Positions 13,138-25,217 of a stretch of 64,000 bases of DNA are shown here, piece after piece. This DNA comes from Pezizomycotina sp. ARF18 (Eukaryota > Ascomycota), in NCBI GenBank assembly GCA_002224055.1, contig AZLU01000052.1, forward strand, positions 124,001 to 188,000. The letters run 5' to 3'. The notes below the pieces were generated by a model that saw only the letters and a list, made by a program, of their open reading frames with translations, was not told the DNA's origin and made no database searches. Made by a program: the position numbers and the translations under genes. How positions within the stretch are numbered: position 1 is the first letter of the stretch; the number at the start of each line of letters is the position of its first letter.

Positions 13138-14312
13138 TCAAGTTGAACGCCAACAAAACAGAATAAACAGCCAAAAGAAAACAAAATAAGGTGCACACAT
13201 TAACAACTCAGGTAGACGAAGAAATTTAAAAAGAAAACCCGATTTCGATTTTGTTGAAGAGTCGAAGGAAAATGACAAAGGGAATATAAAAACGATAGTT
13301 TCACAAAGGGTGAAGATCCATCTCAAGTGCACAGAAACGAATGTTCTCTCAGGACTTCTTCGACCTCCTCCGAACAGACGATCCAAAGGTCCTAAGAATT
13401 TTTCAGTCTTTTGTCTCCGAATGCTACTGTTTTTGCTGCTACAGGCATCACTACCTGTTTCCGGAGAGGATGCCCGTCGCTGGATGCCGGGGCGCTGTGC
13501 CTTCTGGCGAGAGCCCAGCGACCGAAACCACCCAGGCTTTCGTTTGATATTTCCTCTTCTCGTCATCCCATTCCGAATAGAAATACGACGACGATGAGGA
13601 ACGTCCAAACTGTCGTTCACCGGGAGGACGCGCTCTTTGTAGCGAGAATGCAACCTCTCGAAGCGACATCGCGGTGTCGAAACTTGCGTTTTCTTTTCAG
13701 AGCGGCGGGAACAGAAAGCAGAGTTGGTTTAGAGGAAAAAGAAGGACGCGCGGGCTGTTTCTCTTCTCGAAAAGCGGTTGCTGGTTCCTCTACCACCGAA
13801 GCGTAAATGGGTCGTCAAGACCGAGAAGACACGAGAAGGAGGAGCTTCTCTGCGACGATGGAACGAAAAACCGCGTCGAACTCATCCCAACTTTCATCCT
13901 CGAAGGAGGAACAATACGAAATCCAAAATGAGGAAGGATCTTCATCAAGCTCCATCGGAAGCAATGGCGATTCCTTCGAGGGGTCGGGGAGCGAAGGAGT
14001 GTCCCACGGACCTAATGTCGATGCCTCCTCATACTTTGGACAGTAAGGTATCGGAGACGGTCGCGACAGAACCGGCGACGGTGTGGTGCTGGAGGGAGGA
14101 CAACTCTGTCTCCAGCATAAGGATGGTTCAACCACATAATCTCTGGGACAAAGAGAGGTGCAGGAGACATTGCTGTACAAGGCATTATGGTGAACTTTGC
14201 AGTCTGCCGGTACGAAGACCGTGCAGGGGAGCGTCATAAAAGTGCGATTGATCGAGATTGTCTTCTCGACTTCGAGTATGGGGACGAGAGATGGTGAGTC
14301 GGGAGGAGTCAA
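13138..14312 (-). CDS. Weak hypothetical protein
   Basis: Two minus-strand open stretches, 14312-13815 and about 13669-13330, look more protein-like than their surroundings. The first has ordered acidic and Ser/Pro-rich segments such as PSLPDPSKESPLLPMELDED and SFEDESWDEFDAVFRSIVAE. The second reads FYSEWDDEKRKYQ and, after a frame change, RKPGWFRSLGSRQ and LGPLDRLFGGGRR. No domain, signal peptide or membrane segment is convincing, and the join between the stretches is unclear. Plus-strand frames here are also open in part, so the strand is not certain. The gene may be real but damaged by indels, or the whole may be spurious. Confidence 0.25.
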
Positions 14313-16650
14313 GGAAGAAGGGTTAAAGGCTTCATGATAGTGATATGACGACGACGAAATACCTTTACTATTTGAATTGGAAAAGATGGACAGGATGAGA
14401 TCGGATGAGCAGTCTCTTTAAGAGCGATTCAGAGGGTAATGTTCGATCTGAGGAAAGCTACCCAGGTTGGAATGTTGGGGGAGAACGACTAATGAAACCA
14501 GGTTCTTTTCATCGACCAGATCGGTAGGGCCAATCAACCGATTTATAAAAAAATAAAGAAAATCTGTTTTGCGCAATGGAAAGGGTCCACAGGCAGAGAA
14601 AGAGATCGGGCGATTCATCTGCAGGTTAAAAACATTTTTGAGGGTTTTTGTACCCAGAAGCCCTTTGCCCCTCCGATAAAATGACGCAAGGGGAAAAAAG
14701 GAAAATGAAATATCAGTTCGTCTAATACATCCATCAAAACCAGTAGAGCATTTAGCGCTATTAAACGATTAGCAGTGAAAGCTACCCAATTTACTTACTC
14801 TTCCCTAGCAATAGCCCAAGGTATCTAGATGTATTATTGAAAAAGCAAAGAGATATGTATAAAAAAAAAGAGCCCATGCAGGGCTTAGTGTAAGGATTGT
14901 TTTTTTTTTTTTTTTTTTTTTTTTGCGTTATGGTGAGAAGTGAGAAAACCGCTCCAAACTCCCTCTACCCCCACGCTGAGCCAGCAAAGAAATGATAAAT
15001 AGTAAACAAGAGAACACTACCACCGAAACAATAATAAAAATGATAAATTAGTTAGTAGCGATAATAACAATAAAATGTTGAATTAGATGTCAATGTTAGG
15101 GTAGGTAGAGGGTTGGTATTGAAGAGGTAACAACTCACTTTCGCCATCCATACAAACAATATCTTTCTTCCTCTGCGTTCCGGAGGAAGACCGCTGGAAG
15201 AGAGGCAAGAGCAAATAATTCGGCCCTCCATTTCTTCAGCTTTCTTTTACTTGGTCTTTAGTTTGCTCGCCCCTCGCGCAATAGTTGATATAATATACAG
15301 CCATGTCGGCCGCCTTAATCGTTTCTTTCTTTCTTAATATATACTACTTTCATGCAAGGATGGGTGGCGCAAAGCCCCAAAATGTGGGTGTGTGGAGGAG
15401 GCCACTAGCTGTCTGCACCACGCTGTCTGCACCACGGTTACCAGAGAATTGGTAGGAAAGAAAAGCTCTGCTTTCCCAGCGAATGTTTGCCCTTGACCAA
15501 ACGGCGGGAGAGCTTCCAGTAAAATTGCTTTGACTGGCCTTTTTTCAGCCCGTGATGCTTTCGAAAGGGATGAAGGCGCCTATTTTTTATTTATTATTCA
15601 TTTTAGACCCTTCCCTTTTTGACCAGCGCCGCGCCTTGCATGCAGATGATTGTCGTGGCGGGCTTTTGTTTAGCTTCCCCGGCTCCGTGAGCTAAGGAGT
15701 TGTAATATAGCTTTGACATGCTTCTCATCAGCGAGGGATTCCAAGTAAAAGAATAAATAAAAAAAAAAAAGAAAGAAAAAAAGCCCTGTGGTGGCTAGTT
15801 TGATTTTTTCTTAAACCTATATTTGAAAGCTGCCGTTAGTATTGTATATATACCCAGAAATGTCAAAATGCTGCAAAGCTCGAGTAAAAACCTGGAAACG
15901 AGAACGCTCCCTCCACCAAAGCTTGCAGCTACTTTCGATGGCGCTCCGTTGGCTTTGTCCACTTTTTGCGTAATAGCGATAACCATTTCGCTTCGGTAAA
16001 AATGTTTTATTTTTATTTTATATTTTAAAAATGGCAGAAGATCTAGACTCAACGATCTACTCGAATGGTCATCTAGGAAGAAAGGAAGGGGTTTTATTAA
16101 ATTAAAAGGGCATTTTACTAAGTAGTTTGTGGTTAATCAAATTCCCGAGGTGTTTGACAGTTTGACGGGCCGCTGCTTTAGCGCAACCCAGGGAGAGGCC
16201 GTGTGCGTGTCTATAGATAAGTAATTGCACGGTCGCTTAATAAGCAGTTGATTCCTACTAAGTATCTTTTAGTTGCCCGCACCTTATCACACATTTTCCC
16301 CCACCTGCCCTCAGCCACGGTACAGGAAAGGAAATCCCCTGGATTTTTGCCTAAAATAGCAGTGTTTAGCATGCCAGAGTTTAGAACGAACTTGTCCTCA
16401 ATTTTTTTTTTTTTTTTTTCTCCCTTAAAACGATTTCTCACCCACCACCCCAACAAAGAATTCCGACGACGCTCCAGCAGCCTTTTCCCTTTCTCTTTAA
16501 ACCTAGATTTTCAAAAGAATCGTCATCATTATTCTCTTCAAGTCATCACCCGTCGTATCGAAGTTTTCTTCATCTCCTTCTCACCATCGTCCCATCCTCA
16601 TCCTTTCCTCTCGGCAGTTCCGAACAGCGTTTGCCTCTAATACGACAAAA
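14313..16650. other. Intergenic, no gene recognised
   Basis: AT-rich sequence with a T run at about 14899-14924 and shorter A/T runs near 15757-15780 and 16400-16420. The 3' part should carry the SED5 promoter and 5' leader; the sequence at about 16555-16650 is pyrimidine-rich, as is common just upstream of fungal start codons. No conserved coding sequence was seen. Confidence 0.5.
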
Positions 16651-17897
16651 ATGACGATACAAGACCGCACCTCCGAGTTTCAGTCATGTGTCGCAACCTT
16701 TGCCCGCCGGGCACCGACAGCCTCAACGAGCCGCCAAAACCTAATCGCATCTTCCTCTTCTTCTTCACCTCTGCTGGCCGGAGAGAATGCGAAGAAGAGA
16801 GGAAGCAGGGGTGAATTTGCTAGGCGCGCCGCAGAGATTGGAAGACAGATTACGGCCACCATGGGCAAACTCGAAAGGCTAGCACTGCGTACGTTTATCT
16901 CTCACTTTTTTTTCTCTCTTCCTCCTCTTTGCCGATAATAATCGCTGCAAGGGGAGTATCATCTCTAACCCCCAATCCCCGAACACCATAGACAAACCTA
17001 ATCTAAAAAAAAGAAAAAGAAAAGAAACGTGGTTGATTGACGTATTATCACTGTATGTCCAATTTTTCTAACATATGATACGGTTTCTTAGTGGCCAAGC
17101 GCCGGACCCTCTTCGATGATCGGCCCGTCGAGATTGCGGAACTCACCTATATCATCAAGCAGGATCTTTCAGCGATCAACCAGGCCATTTCATCGTTGCA
17201 AACCATGAATAAAATGAATCCACCGGCACAGCAGCAAGCCGGCGAGCATTCAAAAAACGTGGTTGTAATGCTACAGGGCAAACTCGCGGATGTCTCGGTT
17301 GGTTTTAAGGAAGTTTTAGAGGTCCGAACGAAGAATATACAACGAGGACGGGAAAGGACGCAGAACTTTGTCAATGATGTTAAGAGTGGCTTGATACTAA
17401 CGGTGGTATGGCACCTTCGATCAGAAAATCGCAAGTTTTTATATCCACCTTCAGCTAACATCGTAAACTCATCACATCAGAACTCACAAAGTCTCATTCG
17501 CCTCTGTACGCAACACCGAGCCGAACGCCTGTTCCTTCTTCCGATCTTTTAACACTCGACCCTGGTTCCTCCAGCAATCATCAACAGCAAGCGCTAATGC
17601 TGGAGGAGCACACTCCGATAATTCCTATCTCACCAGCCGCTCTGACGCTATAACCGCTATCGAATCAACGATCCACGAACTCGGCGGTATATTTACACAG
17701 CTAGCGCAGATGTTCTCCGAGCAGAGCGAAATGATTCAGAGGATTGACGCCAACACGGAGGATGTTTGTCACCAATGTGAGCGGGGCACAAAGGGAGCTT
17801 ATGAAATACTGGGGCAGAATAAGTAGTAACGTTGGCTGATGGTCAAAATGTTTGGCGTTTTGATGATTTTTTCTTGATCTGGGTGCTTGTCAGCTAA
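16651..17897 (+). CDS. SED5: Syntaxin-5 family Golgi t-SNARE (Sed5)
   Basis: Qa-SNARE for ER-to-Golgi and intra-Golgi vesicle fusion. The start ATG 16651 opens MTIQDRTSEFQSCVATFARR, the syntaxin-5 N-terminal peptide known to bind Sly1-type SM proteins. Exon 1 ends at 16888. The intron 16889-17091 (GTACGT...TTAG) joins to LLAKRRTLFDDRPVEIAELT, part of the Habc bundle, then IIKQDLSAINQAISSLQ and FKEVLEVRTKNIQ. The SNARE helix lies near 17660-17810 (IESTIHELGGIFTQLAQMF, MIQRIDANTEDV, GAQRELMKYWGR). The C-terminal anchor follows (MFGVLMIFFLIWVLVS), with stop TAA at 17895-17897. Frame breaks occur near 17400-17600, 17765 and 17831; at the last, restoring a C gives SSNRWLMVKMF, the usual junction before the anchor. 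The zero-layer Gln lies within the FSEQSEMIQ segment. A Ser-rich linker precedes the SNARE helix. Confidence 0.9.
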
Positions 17898-18738
17898 GAG
17901 AGCATATCATATTGCGATGGCGTTGTTTTCCCTTTCTTTTCCTTTGGCTATTTTATTAGTATCACTTTTAACTTTCCTTTTTCTCCCTCTCTTTTTCTGC
18001 GTAAATACATGTTCTATGGCGTTTTTGCTGAAATTTGGTCTCTTCCCTTGCTGTTCAGAATCTTTTTACTCTTTTCTTCTCTTCGTACGAGCCAATTTCT
18101 GGAAGCTCACAAGTGCGAGGCGTCGACGGGCTTTTTAATATGCGAGTTTCTTGGGTTAATAAACCTTATTTGAACTCCTGTCTATTGGATTATTCAGTTA
18201 CATACGTCATCTTAATTGATTGTACATTTTTTGATCTTCCCTGTATCTTAGAAATTTTTTGTGTGCTTAATTGATAGCGGTTTGGCGGCAATATATAGCT
18301 TGCGTGCGTATAAAAAGTGCTTGGATGTATCTATACGGAGATCTATAATAGCTCCGTTTTTTTGAAAAGTTCCGTAGATATATCTCCGTATAGCTCATTG
18401 TTCTGTTATCGGCGATAAATGTCTTCGAATCTTAGAGGTGCTATGGCGAAGATAGAGACGTAGAGATCGGCTTTTCTGGGTTTGATTCTAGATTCTAGAT
18501 TGTTGTTGTCATTGCCAGTGGTAGTAGTCGCTTTGGAAAATCGGTGGTGCCAAAAATCATCCACAATTTTTTTCTTTTTTTTTTTGCGCACTTTTTATCC
18601 CCAAGTAAACCTCCGATTACTACTAGCACCCTTCGTAAACGAATATTCAATATCGAAAACCACAAGACTACTACCTTCTTGGCTTTCGCCGACACTTCCA
18701 ATATTCTCCACCGTCGGACTTCTAGCTAATTAGCTGAG
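17898..18738. other. Intergenic between SED5 and SCO1
   Basis: Holds the SED5 3' region, a short inverted repeat at 18331-18393, and the SCO1 promoter. T- and C-rich sequence dominates 17930-18010. No additional gene seen. Confidence 0.6.
18331..18393. repeat. 16-nt inverted repeat (hairpin)
   Basis: CTATACGGAGATCTAT at 18331-18346 is matched in reverse complement, with one mismatch, by ATATATCTCCGTATAG at 18378-18393. The arms are separated by 31 nt that contain a T7 run. It lies about 430 bp past the SED5 stop. It could be a short fold-back element or an RNA hairpin in the 3' region. Confidence 0.7.
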
Positions 18739-20657
18739 ATGTCGCGGTACAATAGCTTCCGTCAGGGTCCGCTAAACCTCCCGAAGAGGCTGAGCATTGA
18801 CCTTCAGTGGAGACGTACTGCTGCCCGTGCTTGTCACATACAGCGAAGGTCGAATGTTTGTACCACCAGCGCCGTACCGCAGAACTGCCGCGCACTTCGC
18901 CCGTGGGATACGCCGCGGAGGAATTTTACGACATCGCCTCGTAGGCACGACTACCAATCCGTCCAGGAGATGCGCTCGAGGTATAGAACCGGGGTGAGTG
19001 GCTATTTGGAAGCATATGGGTCAAATACCGCAAATTACCAGAGCTCAGAGCTGCTGCTAGTTTGACGTCAGAGTAGCTAACATTCGTTTAACCGACATAC
19101 GCAATCGCTAGCCCTTCTCGTTTATATCAGCTGGAATATTCTTGCTCGCCGGTGTAGGACTATACTACTACTTCACTACGAGAAGGAACGGCTACATAGG
19201 AAGCGTGTCGCAGACAGCCACAAGGGAGTAGGCAAACCGAAGTCGGCGGCCCCTTTACGCTCCTCGATCAGAACGGACAGCGGGTCACCGACGAGCAACT
19301 CAGAGACGGAAAGTTCATGCTGGTATGTTCCGCTTACTTCTTGAACTTTTCAATGCGATTGCAGATCATGGCAGCCCGGTTTTAGGCGGCCTACTTTTAC
19401 AAATTTTGAGTGTGATTGTAGGCGTTGAGAATTTCTGACATTGATAAGGTTTACTTCGGTTTCACACATTGTCCAGATATATGCCCGAAGAGCTCGACAA
19501 AATGGCAAGCATGATCGATTGTAGGCCTCTGTCATCTTCCCCGTCGTAAGACAGTTTGTCAAGTGGATATCTTCATTTTTCAACACGCGCTAACGGAATT
19601 CATATGATCCGACATTGCAACAGTGGTTCACGAGAAACATGGTAAAGTCATGTCGCCGATATTCATAACATGCGACCCGAACAGAGACACCCGAAAGTAG
19701 TGCGTACCCGTATCGAATTGCCGTCTTGCTGTTGAATTCTCCGCAAGTTTTTTGATGCGACCGTGGCTTCGCAATTTAGTAGCCGCGGAACCAAAGACTA
19801 ACAAGTCCTGGCTGTATCTCAATAGATTAAGAGCTACCTGAACGAGTTCCACCCCGCGATGATAGTCTCACCGGAACCTATGATGAGATCAAAGACATTT
19901 GTAAGAAGTATCGGTCTACTTCTCAACTCCAAGAGACCTGAAAGAAGGAATGGATTATCTCGTCGATCATTCAATTTACTTTTATCTAATGGGTAAGGTT
20001 TTATCTATTACTTCAGGATCCCTTATCTCGTATTTCTGTCCCTTTTCCCCGTCGGATAGGCAGCCGTTCTTCTTGACTCCGAAGAACATTCTATCATATT
20101 TCTTCATTGAGGCACTCTATTAATGACGTCTCCACTGTTCTTCTACTGGGGCTTCTTATTCGAGAAACATTACCGACGACTTTTTTACTGCTCCACGTTT
20201 CGGCTCGGATCTTCTCTAATTTCCTATCGTGAACTTGCTTCCTTCCCTTCCCTTATTTTAACACTTTCTTTGCGTTCTGTTCCGTATAGGTTATCTGTTG
20301 CTGCCCTTTTTAATTTTCTTAATTCAATTTTTTCTTTCGTTCACCCCTTATCTTATTTCCAGTACTTGGGATGACCATGCAAGTCTGTTTCTCGCTTCCA
20401 TAGTGTGGATAGGCTGGTCATTTCAGGAAGGCGGAAAGACAGGGATGAAGTCGCGATATTATCACATGGGCAAGCCTCAAAGACAAGAGAAGGAAAAAAG
20501 TCTCAACTAGCAAAAACATGCTAACAGTTCGACATTCTTAGATCCGAATGGAAATTTCGTAGAGGCTCTTGGTCGGCAGCACACACCTGAGGAAGCCGCC
20601 AAAGTTATCAACGCTCACATAGGTGATTGGCCTGGGCAACTGAAAAAGTCCGCATGA
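18739..20657 (+). CDS. SCO1: Sco1-family mitochondrial copper chaperone
   Basis: Inner-membrane copper-binding protein that helps build the CuA site of cytochrome c oxidase. ATG 18739 opens a basic presequence-like N-terminus (MSRYNSFRQGPLNLPKR). After an intron starting near 18993, a hydrophobic segment with GLYYYF is followed by YEKERLHRKRVADSHKGVGK, then GGPFTLLDQNGQRVTDEQL. An intron at about 19323-19448 leads to [20 protein letters not shown], which carries the CPDIC copper ligands. ITCDPNRDTP lies at about 19665. Then come GTYDEIKDICKKYRVYFSTP and YLVDHSIYFYLM, which has the conserved copper-binding His. The end is FVEALGRQHTPEEAAKVINA and stop TGA 20655-20657. All three metal ligands are present. 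At least two frame breaks lie near 19140-19250, and others in 19500-19900 where introns are hard to place. Confidence 0.9.
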
Positions 20658-23600
20658 GTACCGTGCAGATATGGAGACTTCTTTTACTTTTTGCCTTGCT
20701 TCTTCTTCTCTCTTCTGATGATCCATAATTTGTGGCTTGAGCTAAATATCAAGATATTCATTTATTTCTGGTGAGCTAAGGGGGACATTGCGACTATATC
20801 AAACAGTAGTCGGCATCCATCCAATATCTCTCTCGCTCTTCGCAGTTCACCTTTTCAAGTTGACAAGTATCCATATCCTTGTCTGTTCGCGGTAGGCAAA
20901 AATAAAAAGATATCATCAAGCTTCCTTGTCATTTTAGACACTTTTGATTTATTTAATAGGTTATACACATGTACATTACGAATAAAACCACAAAGATGTA
21001 TTCTATTGAACAAAAAGTTCTCCCTCCACCACTTGTTCGTTCCCGCGAAACTGGGCCTTACAATTTTTCCCAAGAAGAAGAAAAAAGAAAATTATAAGAT
21101 GAGGAAATATTAGGAGAATAATATTAACCAAATCAACAGAAGATGGACATACGTGCGGAACTGAACGGAAAACCGGAAAATTCTTTTGAGAATACAGGAA
21201 ACCATGACCCCACTGGAAATGTTTCCCCTTATATCATTAAAAGAAACGAGGGGGAAAACAAGTAGCACAAGGAGCGTCCTACTTATTAGATAAACAAGCA
21301 CCAAGCGGGTATCAGTATGAAAGTTGTGTGATGCGGTTGTCGGAACATTTTTTCATTCAAGGGTCTGATTTGAAAATCACTCGAATCGTGCGGTTAGGTT
21401 TCGGCGTATGATATCCATTTAAAAGCTAGAGAACTCTTATCGTACAACGGTAGGATGATTAACAACATGAGCTTCATAGATATACGGACGGTTACTATGG
21501 GGTTTTGTTACTATGGGGTTTTCTGTCGTTTCCCTAATTAGTGTCACGATCCAAGATCATCGATAGGATATTCTACTACCAGACTGATCTATCAATCAAT
21601 TGACGACTCGAACCTTCCTAGTATTGTGCCTGCTGTGGAGTTAATGCTTTTAGCACTACGAGGAAACAGATAAGAATCACAACATATGTAAAGAGATTAT
21701 TTATAGGAAATTGTGTTTGCTAGTTCTACAGTAGTAGGTAATGCTTATCTTTCCGGAGACATCGATGGGACACAAAAGCCTTGGAGCAAGCTACCTCAAC
21801 GAGCGAATCTCATGGTAATACCTCAGGTAAATGACTTAAGTATATAAAAAAGGTCAAAAAGGATTGCATATAGTAGCGTGGAAAGCTCAAGATCACACCA
21901 TCTTCGTGATCAGCGTCTCTTGTTCTGTTTCTCTCTTGACGCCCTAGTATGCTGGTATAATGTAGATATATTTTTAGGCAGCCGCAGTTGGTGCTTTCGC
22001 CGACTGTAACCTCGCTCCGCATACGCGCACAAGCAAGGATAACCAACGGAGAAAAAAAAAAGAGTTTTTTTATAATGATGAATAAAGTACTATAATATTG
22101 ACGATAATAATGATAAGACCGAAGAGAGATAAAAAAAGGGGGGGGGACAAGAGACAAAGTACCAAAGAAGAGGGGGAAAAAAGGACCAAATTTCTTTGCT
22201 TAATTGGTAGCGAGAATGTTTTTGAAATGACGCTTTCCCTCACGATAATAAGATAGAGTAATAATAGCAATATACTACAGCCCCAGTTGATTCGCCTGAA
22301 CCATCATGATGAACGGTTCATAAAACTCCCCGGACTGCCAAACGCTGCCTCCCTCGTCAGCGAGTATATTAATATATTGTGCACGTCGAGTTTTATAAAT
22401 GAGCGAGATAAATCTTGCGAATGAAATTGATGAATAACTTCATGAGCCCCGATTCAATGTAACTGGACTTAAAACTATAGCAGTATAGTATCGGCTAACG
22501 GGTAGATTTTTAAAACGTAGTAGTATTTATAATAAATGAATAATTTGTGTATTACTTCCAAAGAACTAAACCGGAACAAAGATAGGGAGGACTCCCATGG
22601 TTGATTTCATATTACAGGTATTCATTCGGTCCGAATGTAAATAGCTCGTCCTGATAACTATTCTTCGAACATGGTCCAATCACCAGTGCAATTCCCAAAC
22701 TGGCGTTGTATATTATCCAAACTATAGGATATCAACTCGTACCGAGTTCATCTTTGGAATCGCGACGGAGGCGAGAAAGTTATAAGATTTTTAAGATTAA
22801 AAGAGCTCATTTAGCTCGTGAACCGTGGATCAAAACGAAAAATAATATTGCATCTCGCCTCTGTTCGCCCGCAAAAGGTCCGACGAAAAAAATTTCAGAG
22901 AAAGATAACGCCCTTCTGGTATCTCTTTTATTAGCTAAATTTCGAGATGAATAACAGATAGCCAACCAAAATTTCATCCGAATCCAAGATGATAGTTGGT
23001 ATCTTCCGGATCTTCAGCGAAATGAACCCCTTTCGAACTCTTCACTGTAATGTGTGCTCTTTCGGTACGTTTCTTAGAGTCTTAAAAAAATTTTTTTTTT
23101 TATTCCTTCCGCACGCGAATGTCTGGACCCAGGGGGGCGGTTAAGCTGGTTGGTCGGTTTCTGTACCTGAAAATATTGAAACAACTGGTTAGCTTCGGCG
23201 TGGCTAAATTGCCCGCCTGATCAGTACGATGATTGGGCCATTCGTTTTTGATTTTGGATCTTTCGTTTTTTTTTTTTTTTTTTTTTTTGGCTCTTTCCAC
23301 CCTCCCAAAAATATATACCTAGGTATACACGCAGGTAATTCCATTTTGAAAACTGCATGGTTCCACTTTTAGAACACGACGGTCGACGAACGATAAGGAA
23401 GAACCTTTCAGAACGTAAGAAATGTCTCTTGAGAGTCTGTCTCATTATTATTCCCCACAAAAACAAAAACAAAAAAAAAAAGAAAGAAAGAAGATAAGCC
23501 CTTTTATTATTCGGAAATACGGAGATTTCCAAACCTGTGGGATTTGATATAACCTGAGGAGCCTTGTTTCGAATAGATAGACTCTCGTGGGTTCTTCCTA

Positions 23601-25217
23601 CCGTCTTCAGAAATGGTCTCTGGTTCTGTTGAAAGCCACTTGGGAAAATGTTAATGACAATAATTTTCAAAATATTGGCAATTCGGAAGCTAGTAATGCA
23701 TCGAAGAACAAATTTTGTTCGAATGTGGTCTGTAGCTCAATGTGTGTCAGGAGCACGCAAAGATGGTATCAGAGACAGCACAGTGATGGGATGTCCGATT
23801 TCGATTTTTTTTTTTTTAGGGTACAAACGCCCATGTATATCAGCCCTTCCGGCGGCCGCCCACCCCATGCAGACTGCGGAAAGTCGATGGGCCTTCGCTG
23901 GAAGCCTCACCCACAGCAACAGCAGCTATATTGCTTTTTCATGTCCTATTTTTTATCGTTCCTCTTCCTTCTTCCGTGGCAGCCATGCATAGAAGAGAGA
24001 AAAAAATTTATTATTCTCATTTGGCCCTGGCCCCCTTCTGCAGAAAGGTGGACGCAACTTGGCGCGTTATAGCAGACGCTGTGGTGGGGACACCTCTCAT
24101 CCAATGGCTGGCACAGGATTAAGCGTGGACGATCTCACTTTTCTCGCTTCTAGGAGATTGTCAACTCCACAGAAGCTGCCAGAGCCATTACAAGACAGGC
24201 AAGTGGTTGAATCTAGTCTCTCAATCCAAATTGCAGGGCCAAAGTACCACATGGCTTTCCTGGGTGGCAACAAAATCCAGAGAGACGGTCGAAGTAAGAT
24301 AACTTGTACTTGGATAACTGATTTCGTAGAAGAAAATATGGAGAAAAGGAAAAGGAAAAAGGGTTGGGGAGAAAAGGGCTGTGAATAAGAAAAAAGAAAG
24401 CGTGCTCCCGTCTCGATATACCTTGAGTTAAAAGAAGAAGGGGAAAGATAAGGAAGGAAAAGACGAGACGGTTTTCGCAGACGAGAGCAGGCGCGAACGA
24501 ATGGTTCGAGCCCAGTTTCCTCCCCGTGTTTGCACCATACAGCCTAAAGATTGAAGAACCTATCAGTAGGTTGAACAAAATTTCATATAACCACTTCTTG
24601 TCCCTCCCCATTAAGAACATCTTGTTTTTCTCACCCTTCTTTCCTTTCTTTCCCCTCCTTCCTTTAACAGTCGATCGCTCGTTATCGAACGGAGAACGGG
24701 GGAAAACATACTAACTTTACTATGCAAGAATAGAAGGAATCGAATCCTTTTAATTCTATTCCTATTCTTCTTTCTTTAATCGATTGAATTGAGAAAGTTT
24801 CTCTCTCTCGTGGTAAAAAGGAAGGCATCTAGGATATCTCCTGCCTCCACGTTATTTTCCGGAAAATATCTTTGAAATATTCCTTATTTACTTTATTCTG
24901 TTTTATATTTATATTTTATTAGCCTTTGTTTCCTCAAGCCCGCTATTCTGAACTTTTCCTTCAACTCACCGATACGACACTTGTCAGGCGTCCCGTAGCG
25001 ATTTTTTGATTCTTCACCACGCTGTCGCCGCCGATCGTTCTGAAGGAGGAAATTCGGTCGAATTGTAGAGATTTCTGTTCGATAATAAACGACAAAGTTT
25101 TGACGAGATTTATTTAAGGGGATTGAATTTGGGTATTGCGAATTATAAGAGAATAGACTCGAGGGCGACAGTAAACGCTTAATTGAATCTGTGAAGGAGG
25201 AAAGAAGGCTGCACATC
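20658..25217. other. Gene-poor interval of about 4.5 kb
   Basis: No gene recognised. Open frames up to about 160 codons (for example 23587-24072) have no family motif and cross homopolymers. T runs occur at about 23090-23102, 23265-23288 and 23805-23817, and a G run near 22139-22146. The last part before 25218 should hold the OPT promoter. An indel-damaged or diverged gene could hide here. Confidence 0.5.

Noticed and set aside
17887-18274. Hydrophobic open frames after SED5
   Set aside because: They are readings of T/C-rich 3' sequence. The first overlaps the end of the SED5 anchor in another frame.
22706-22954. 82-codon basic open frame
   Set aside because: No conserved motif, no supporting neighbouring exons, and composition like the surrounding AT-rich DNA.
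24495-24525. GGTTCGAGCC, resembling a tRNA B box
   Set aside because: No matching A box, acceptor stem or cloverleaf could be drawn around it. No tRNA gene was found anywhere in the window.
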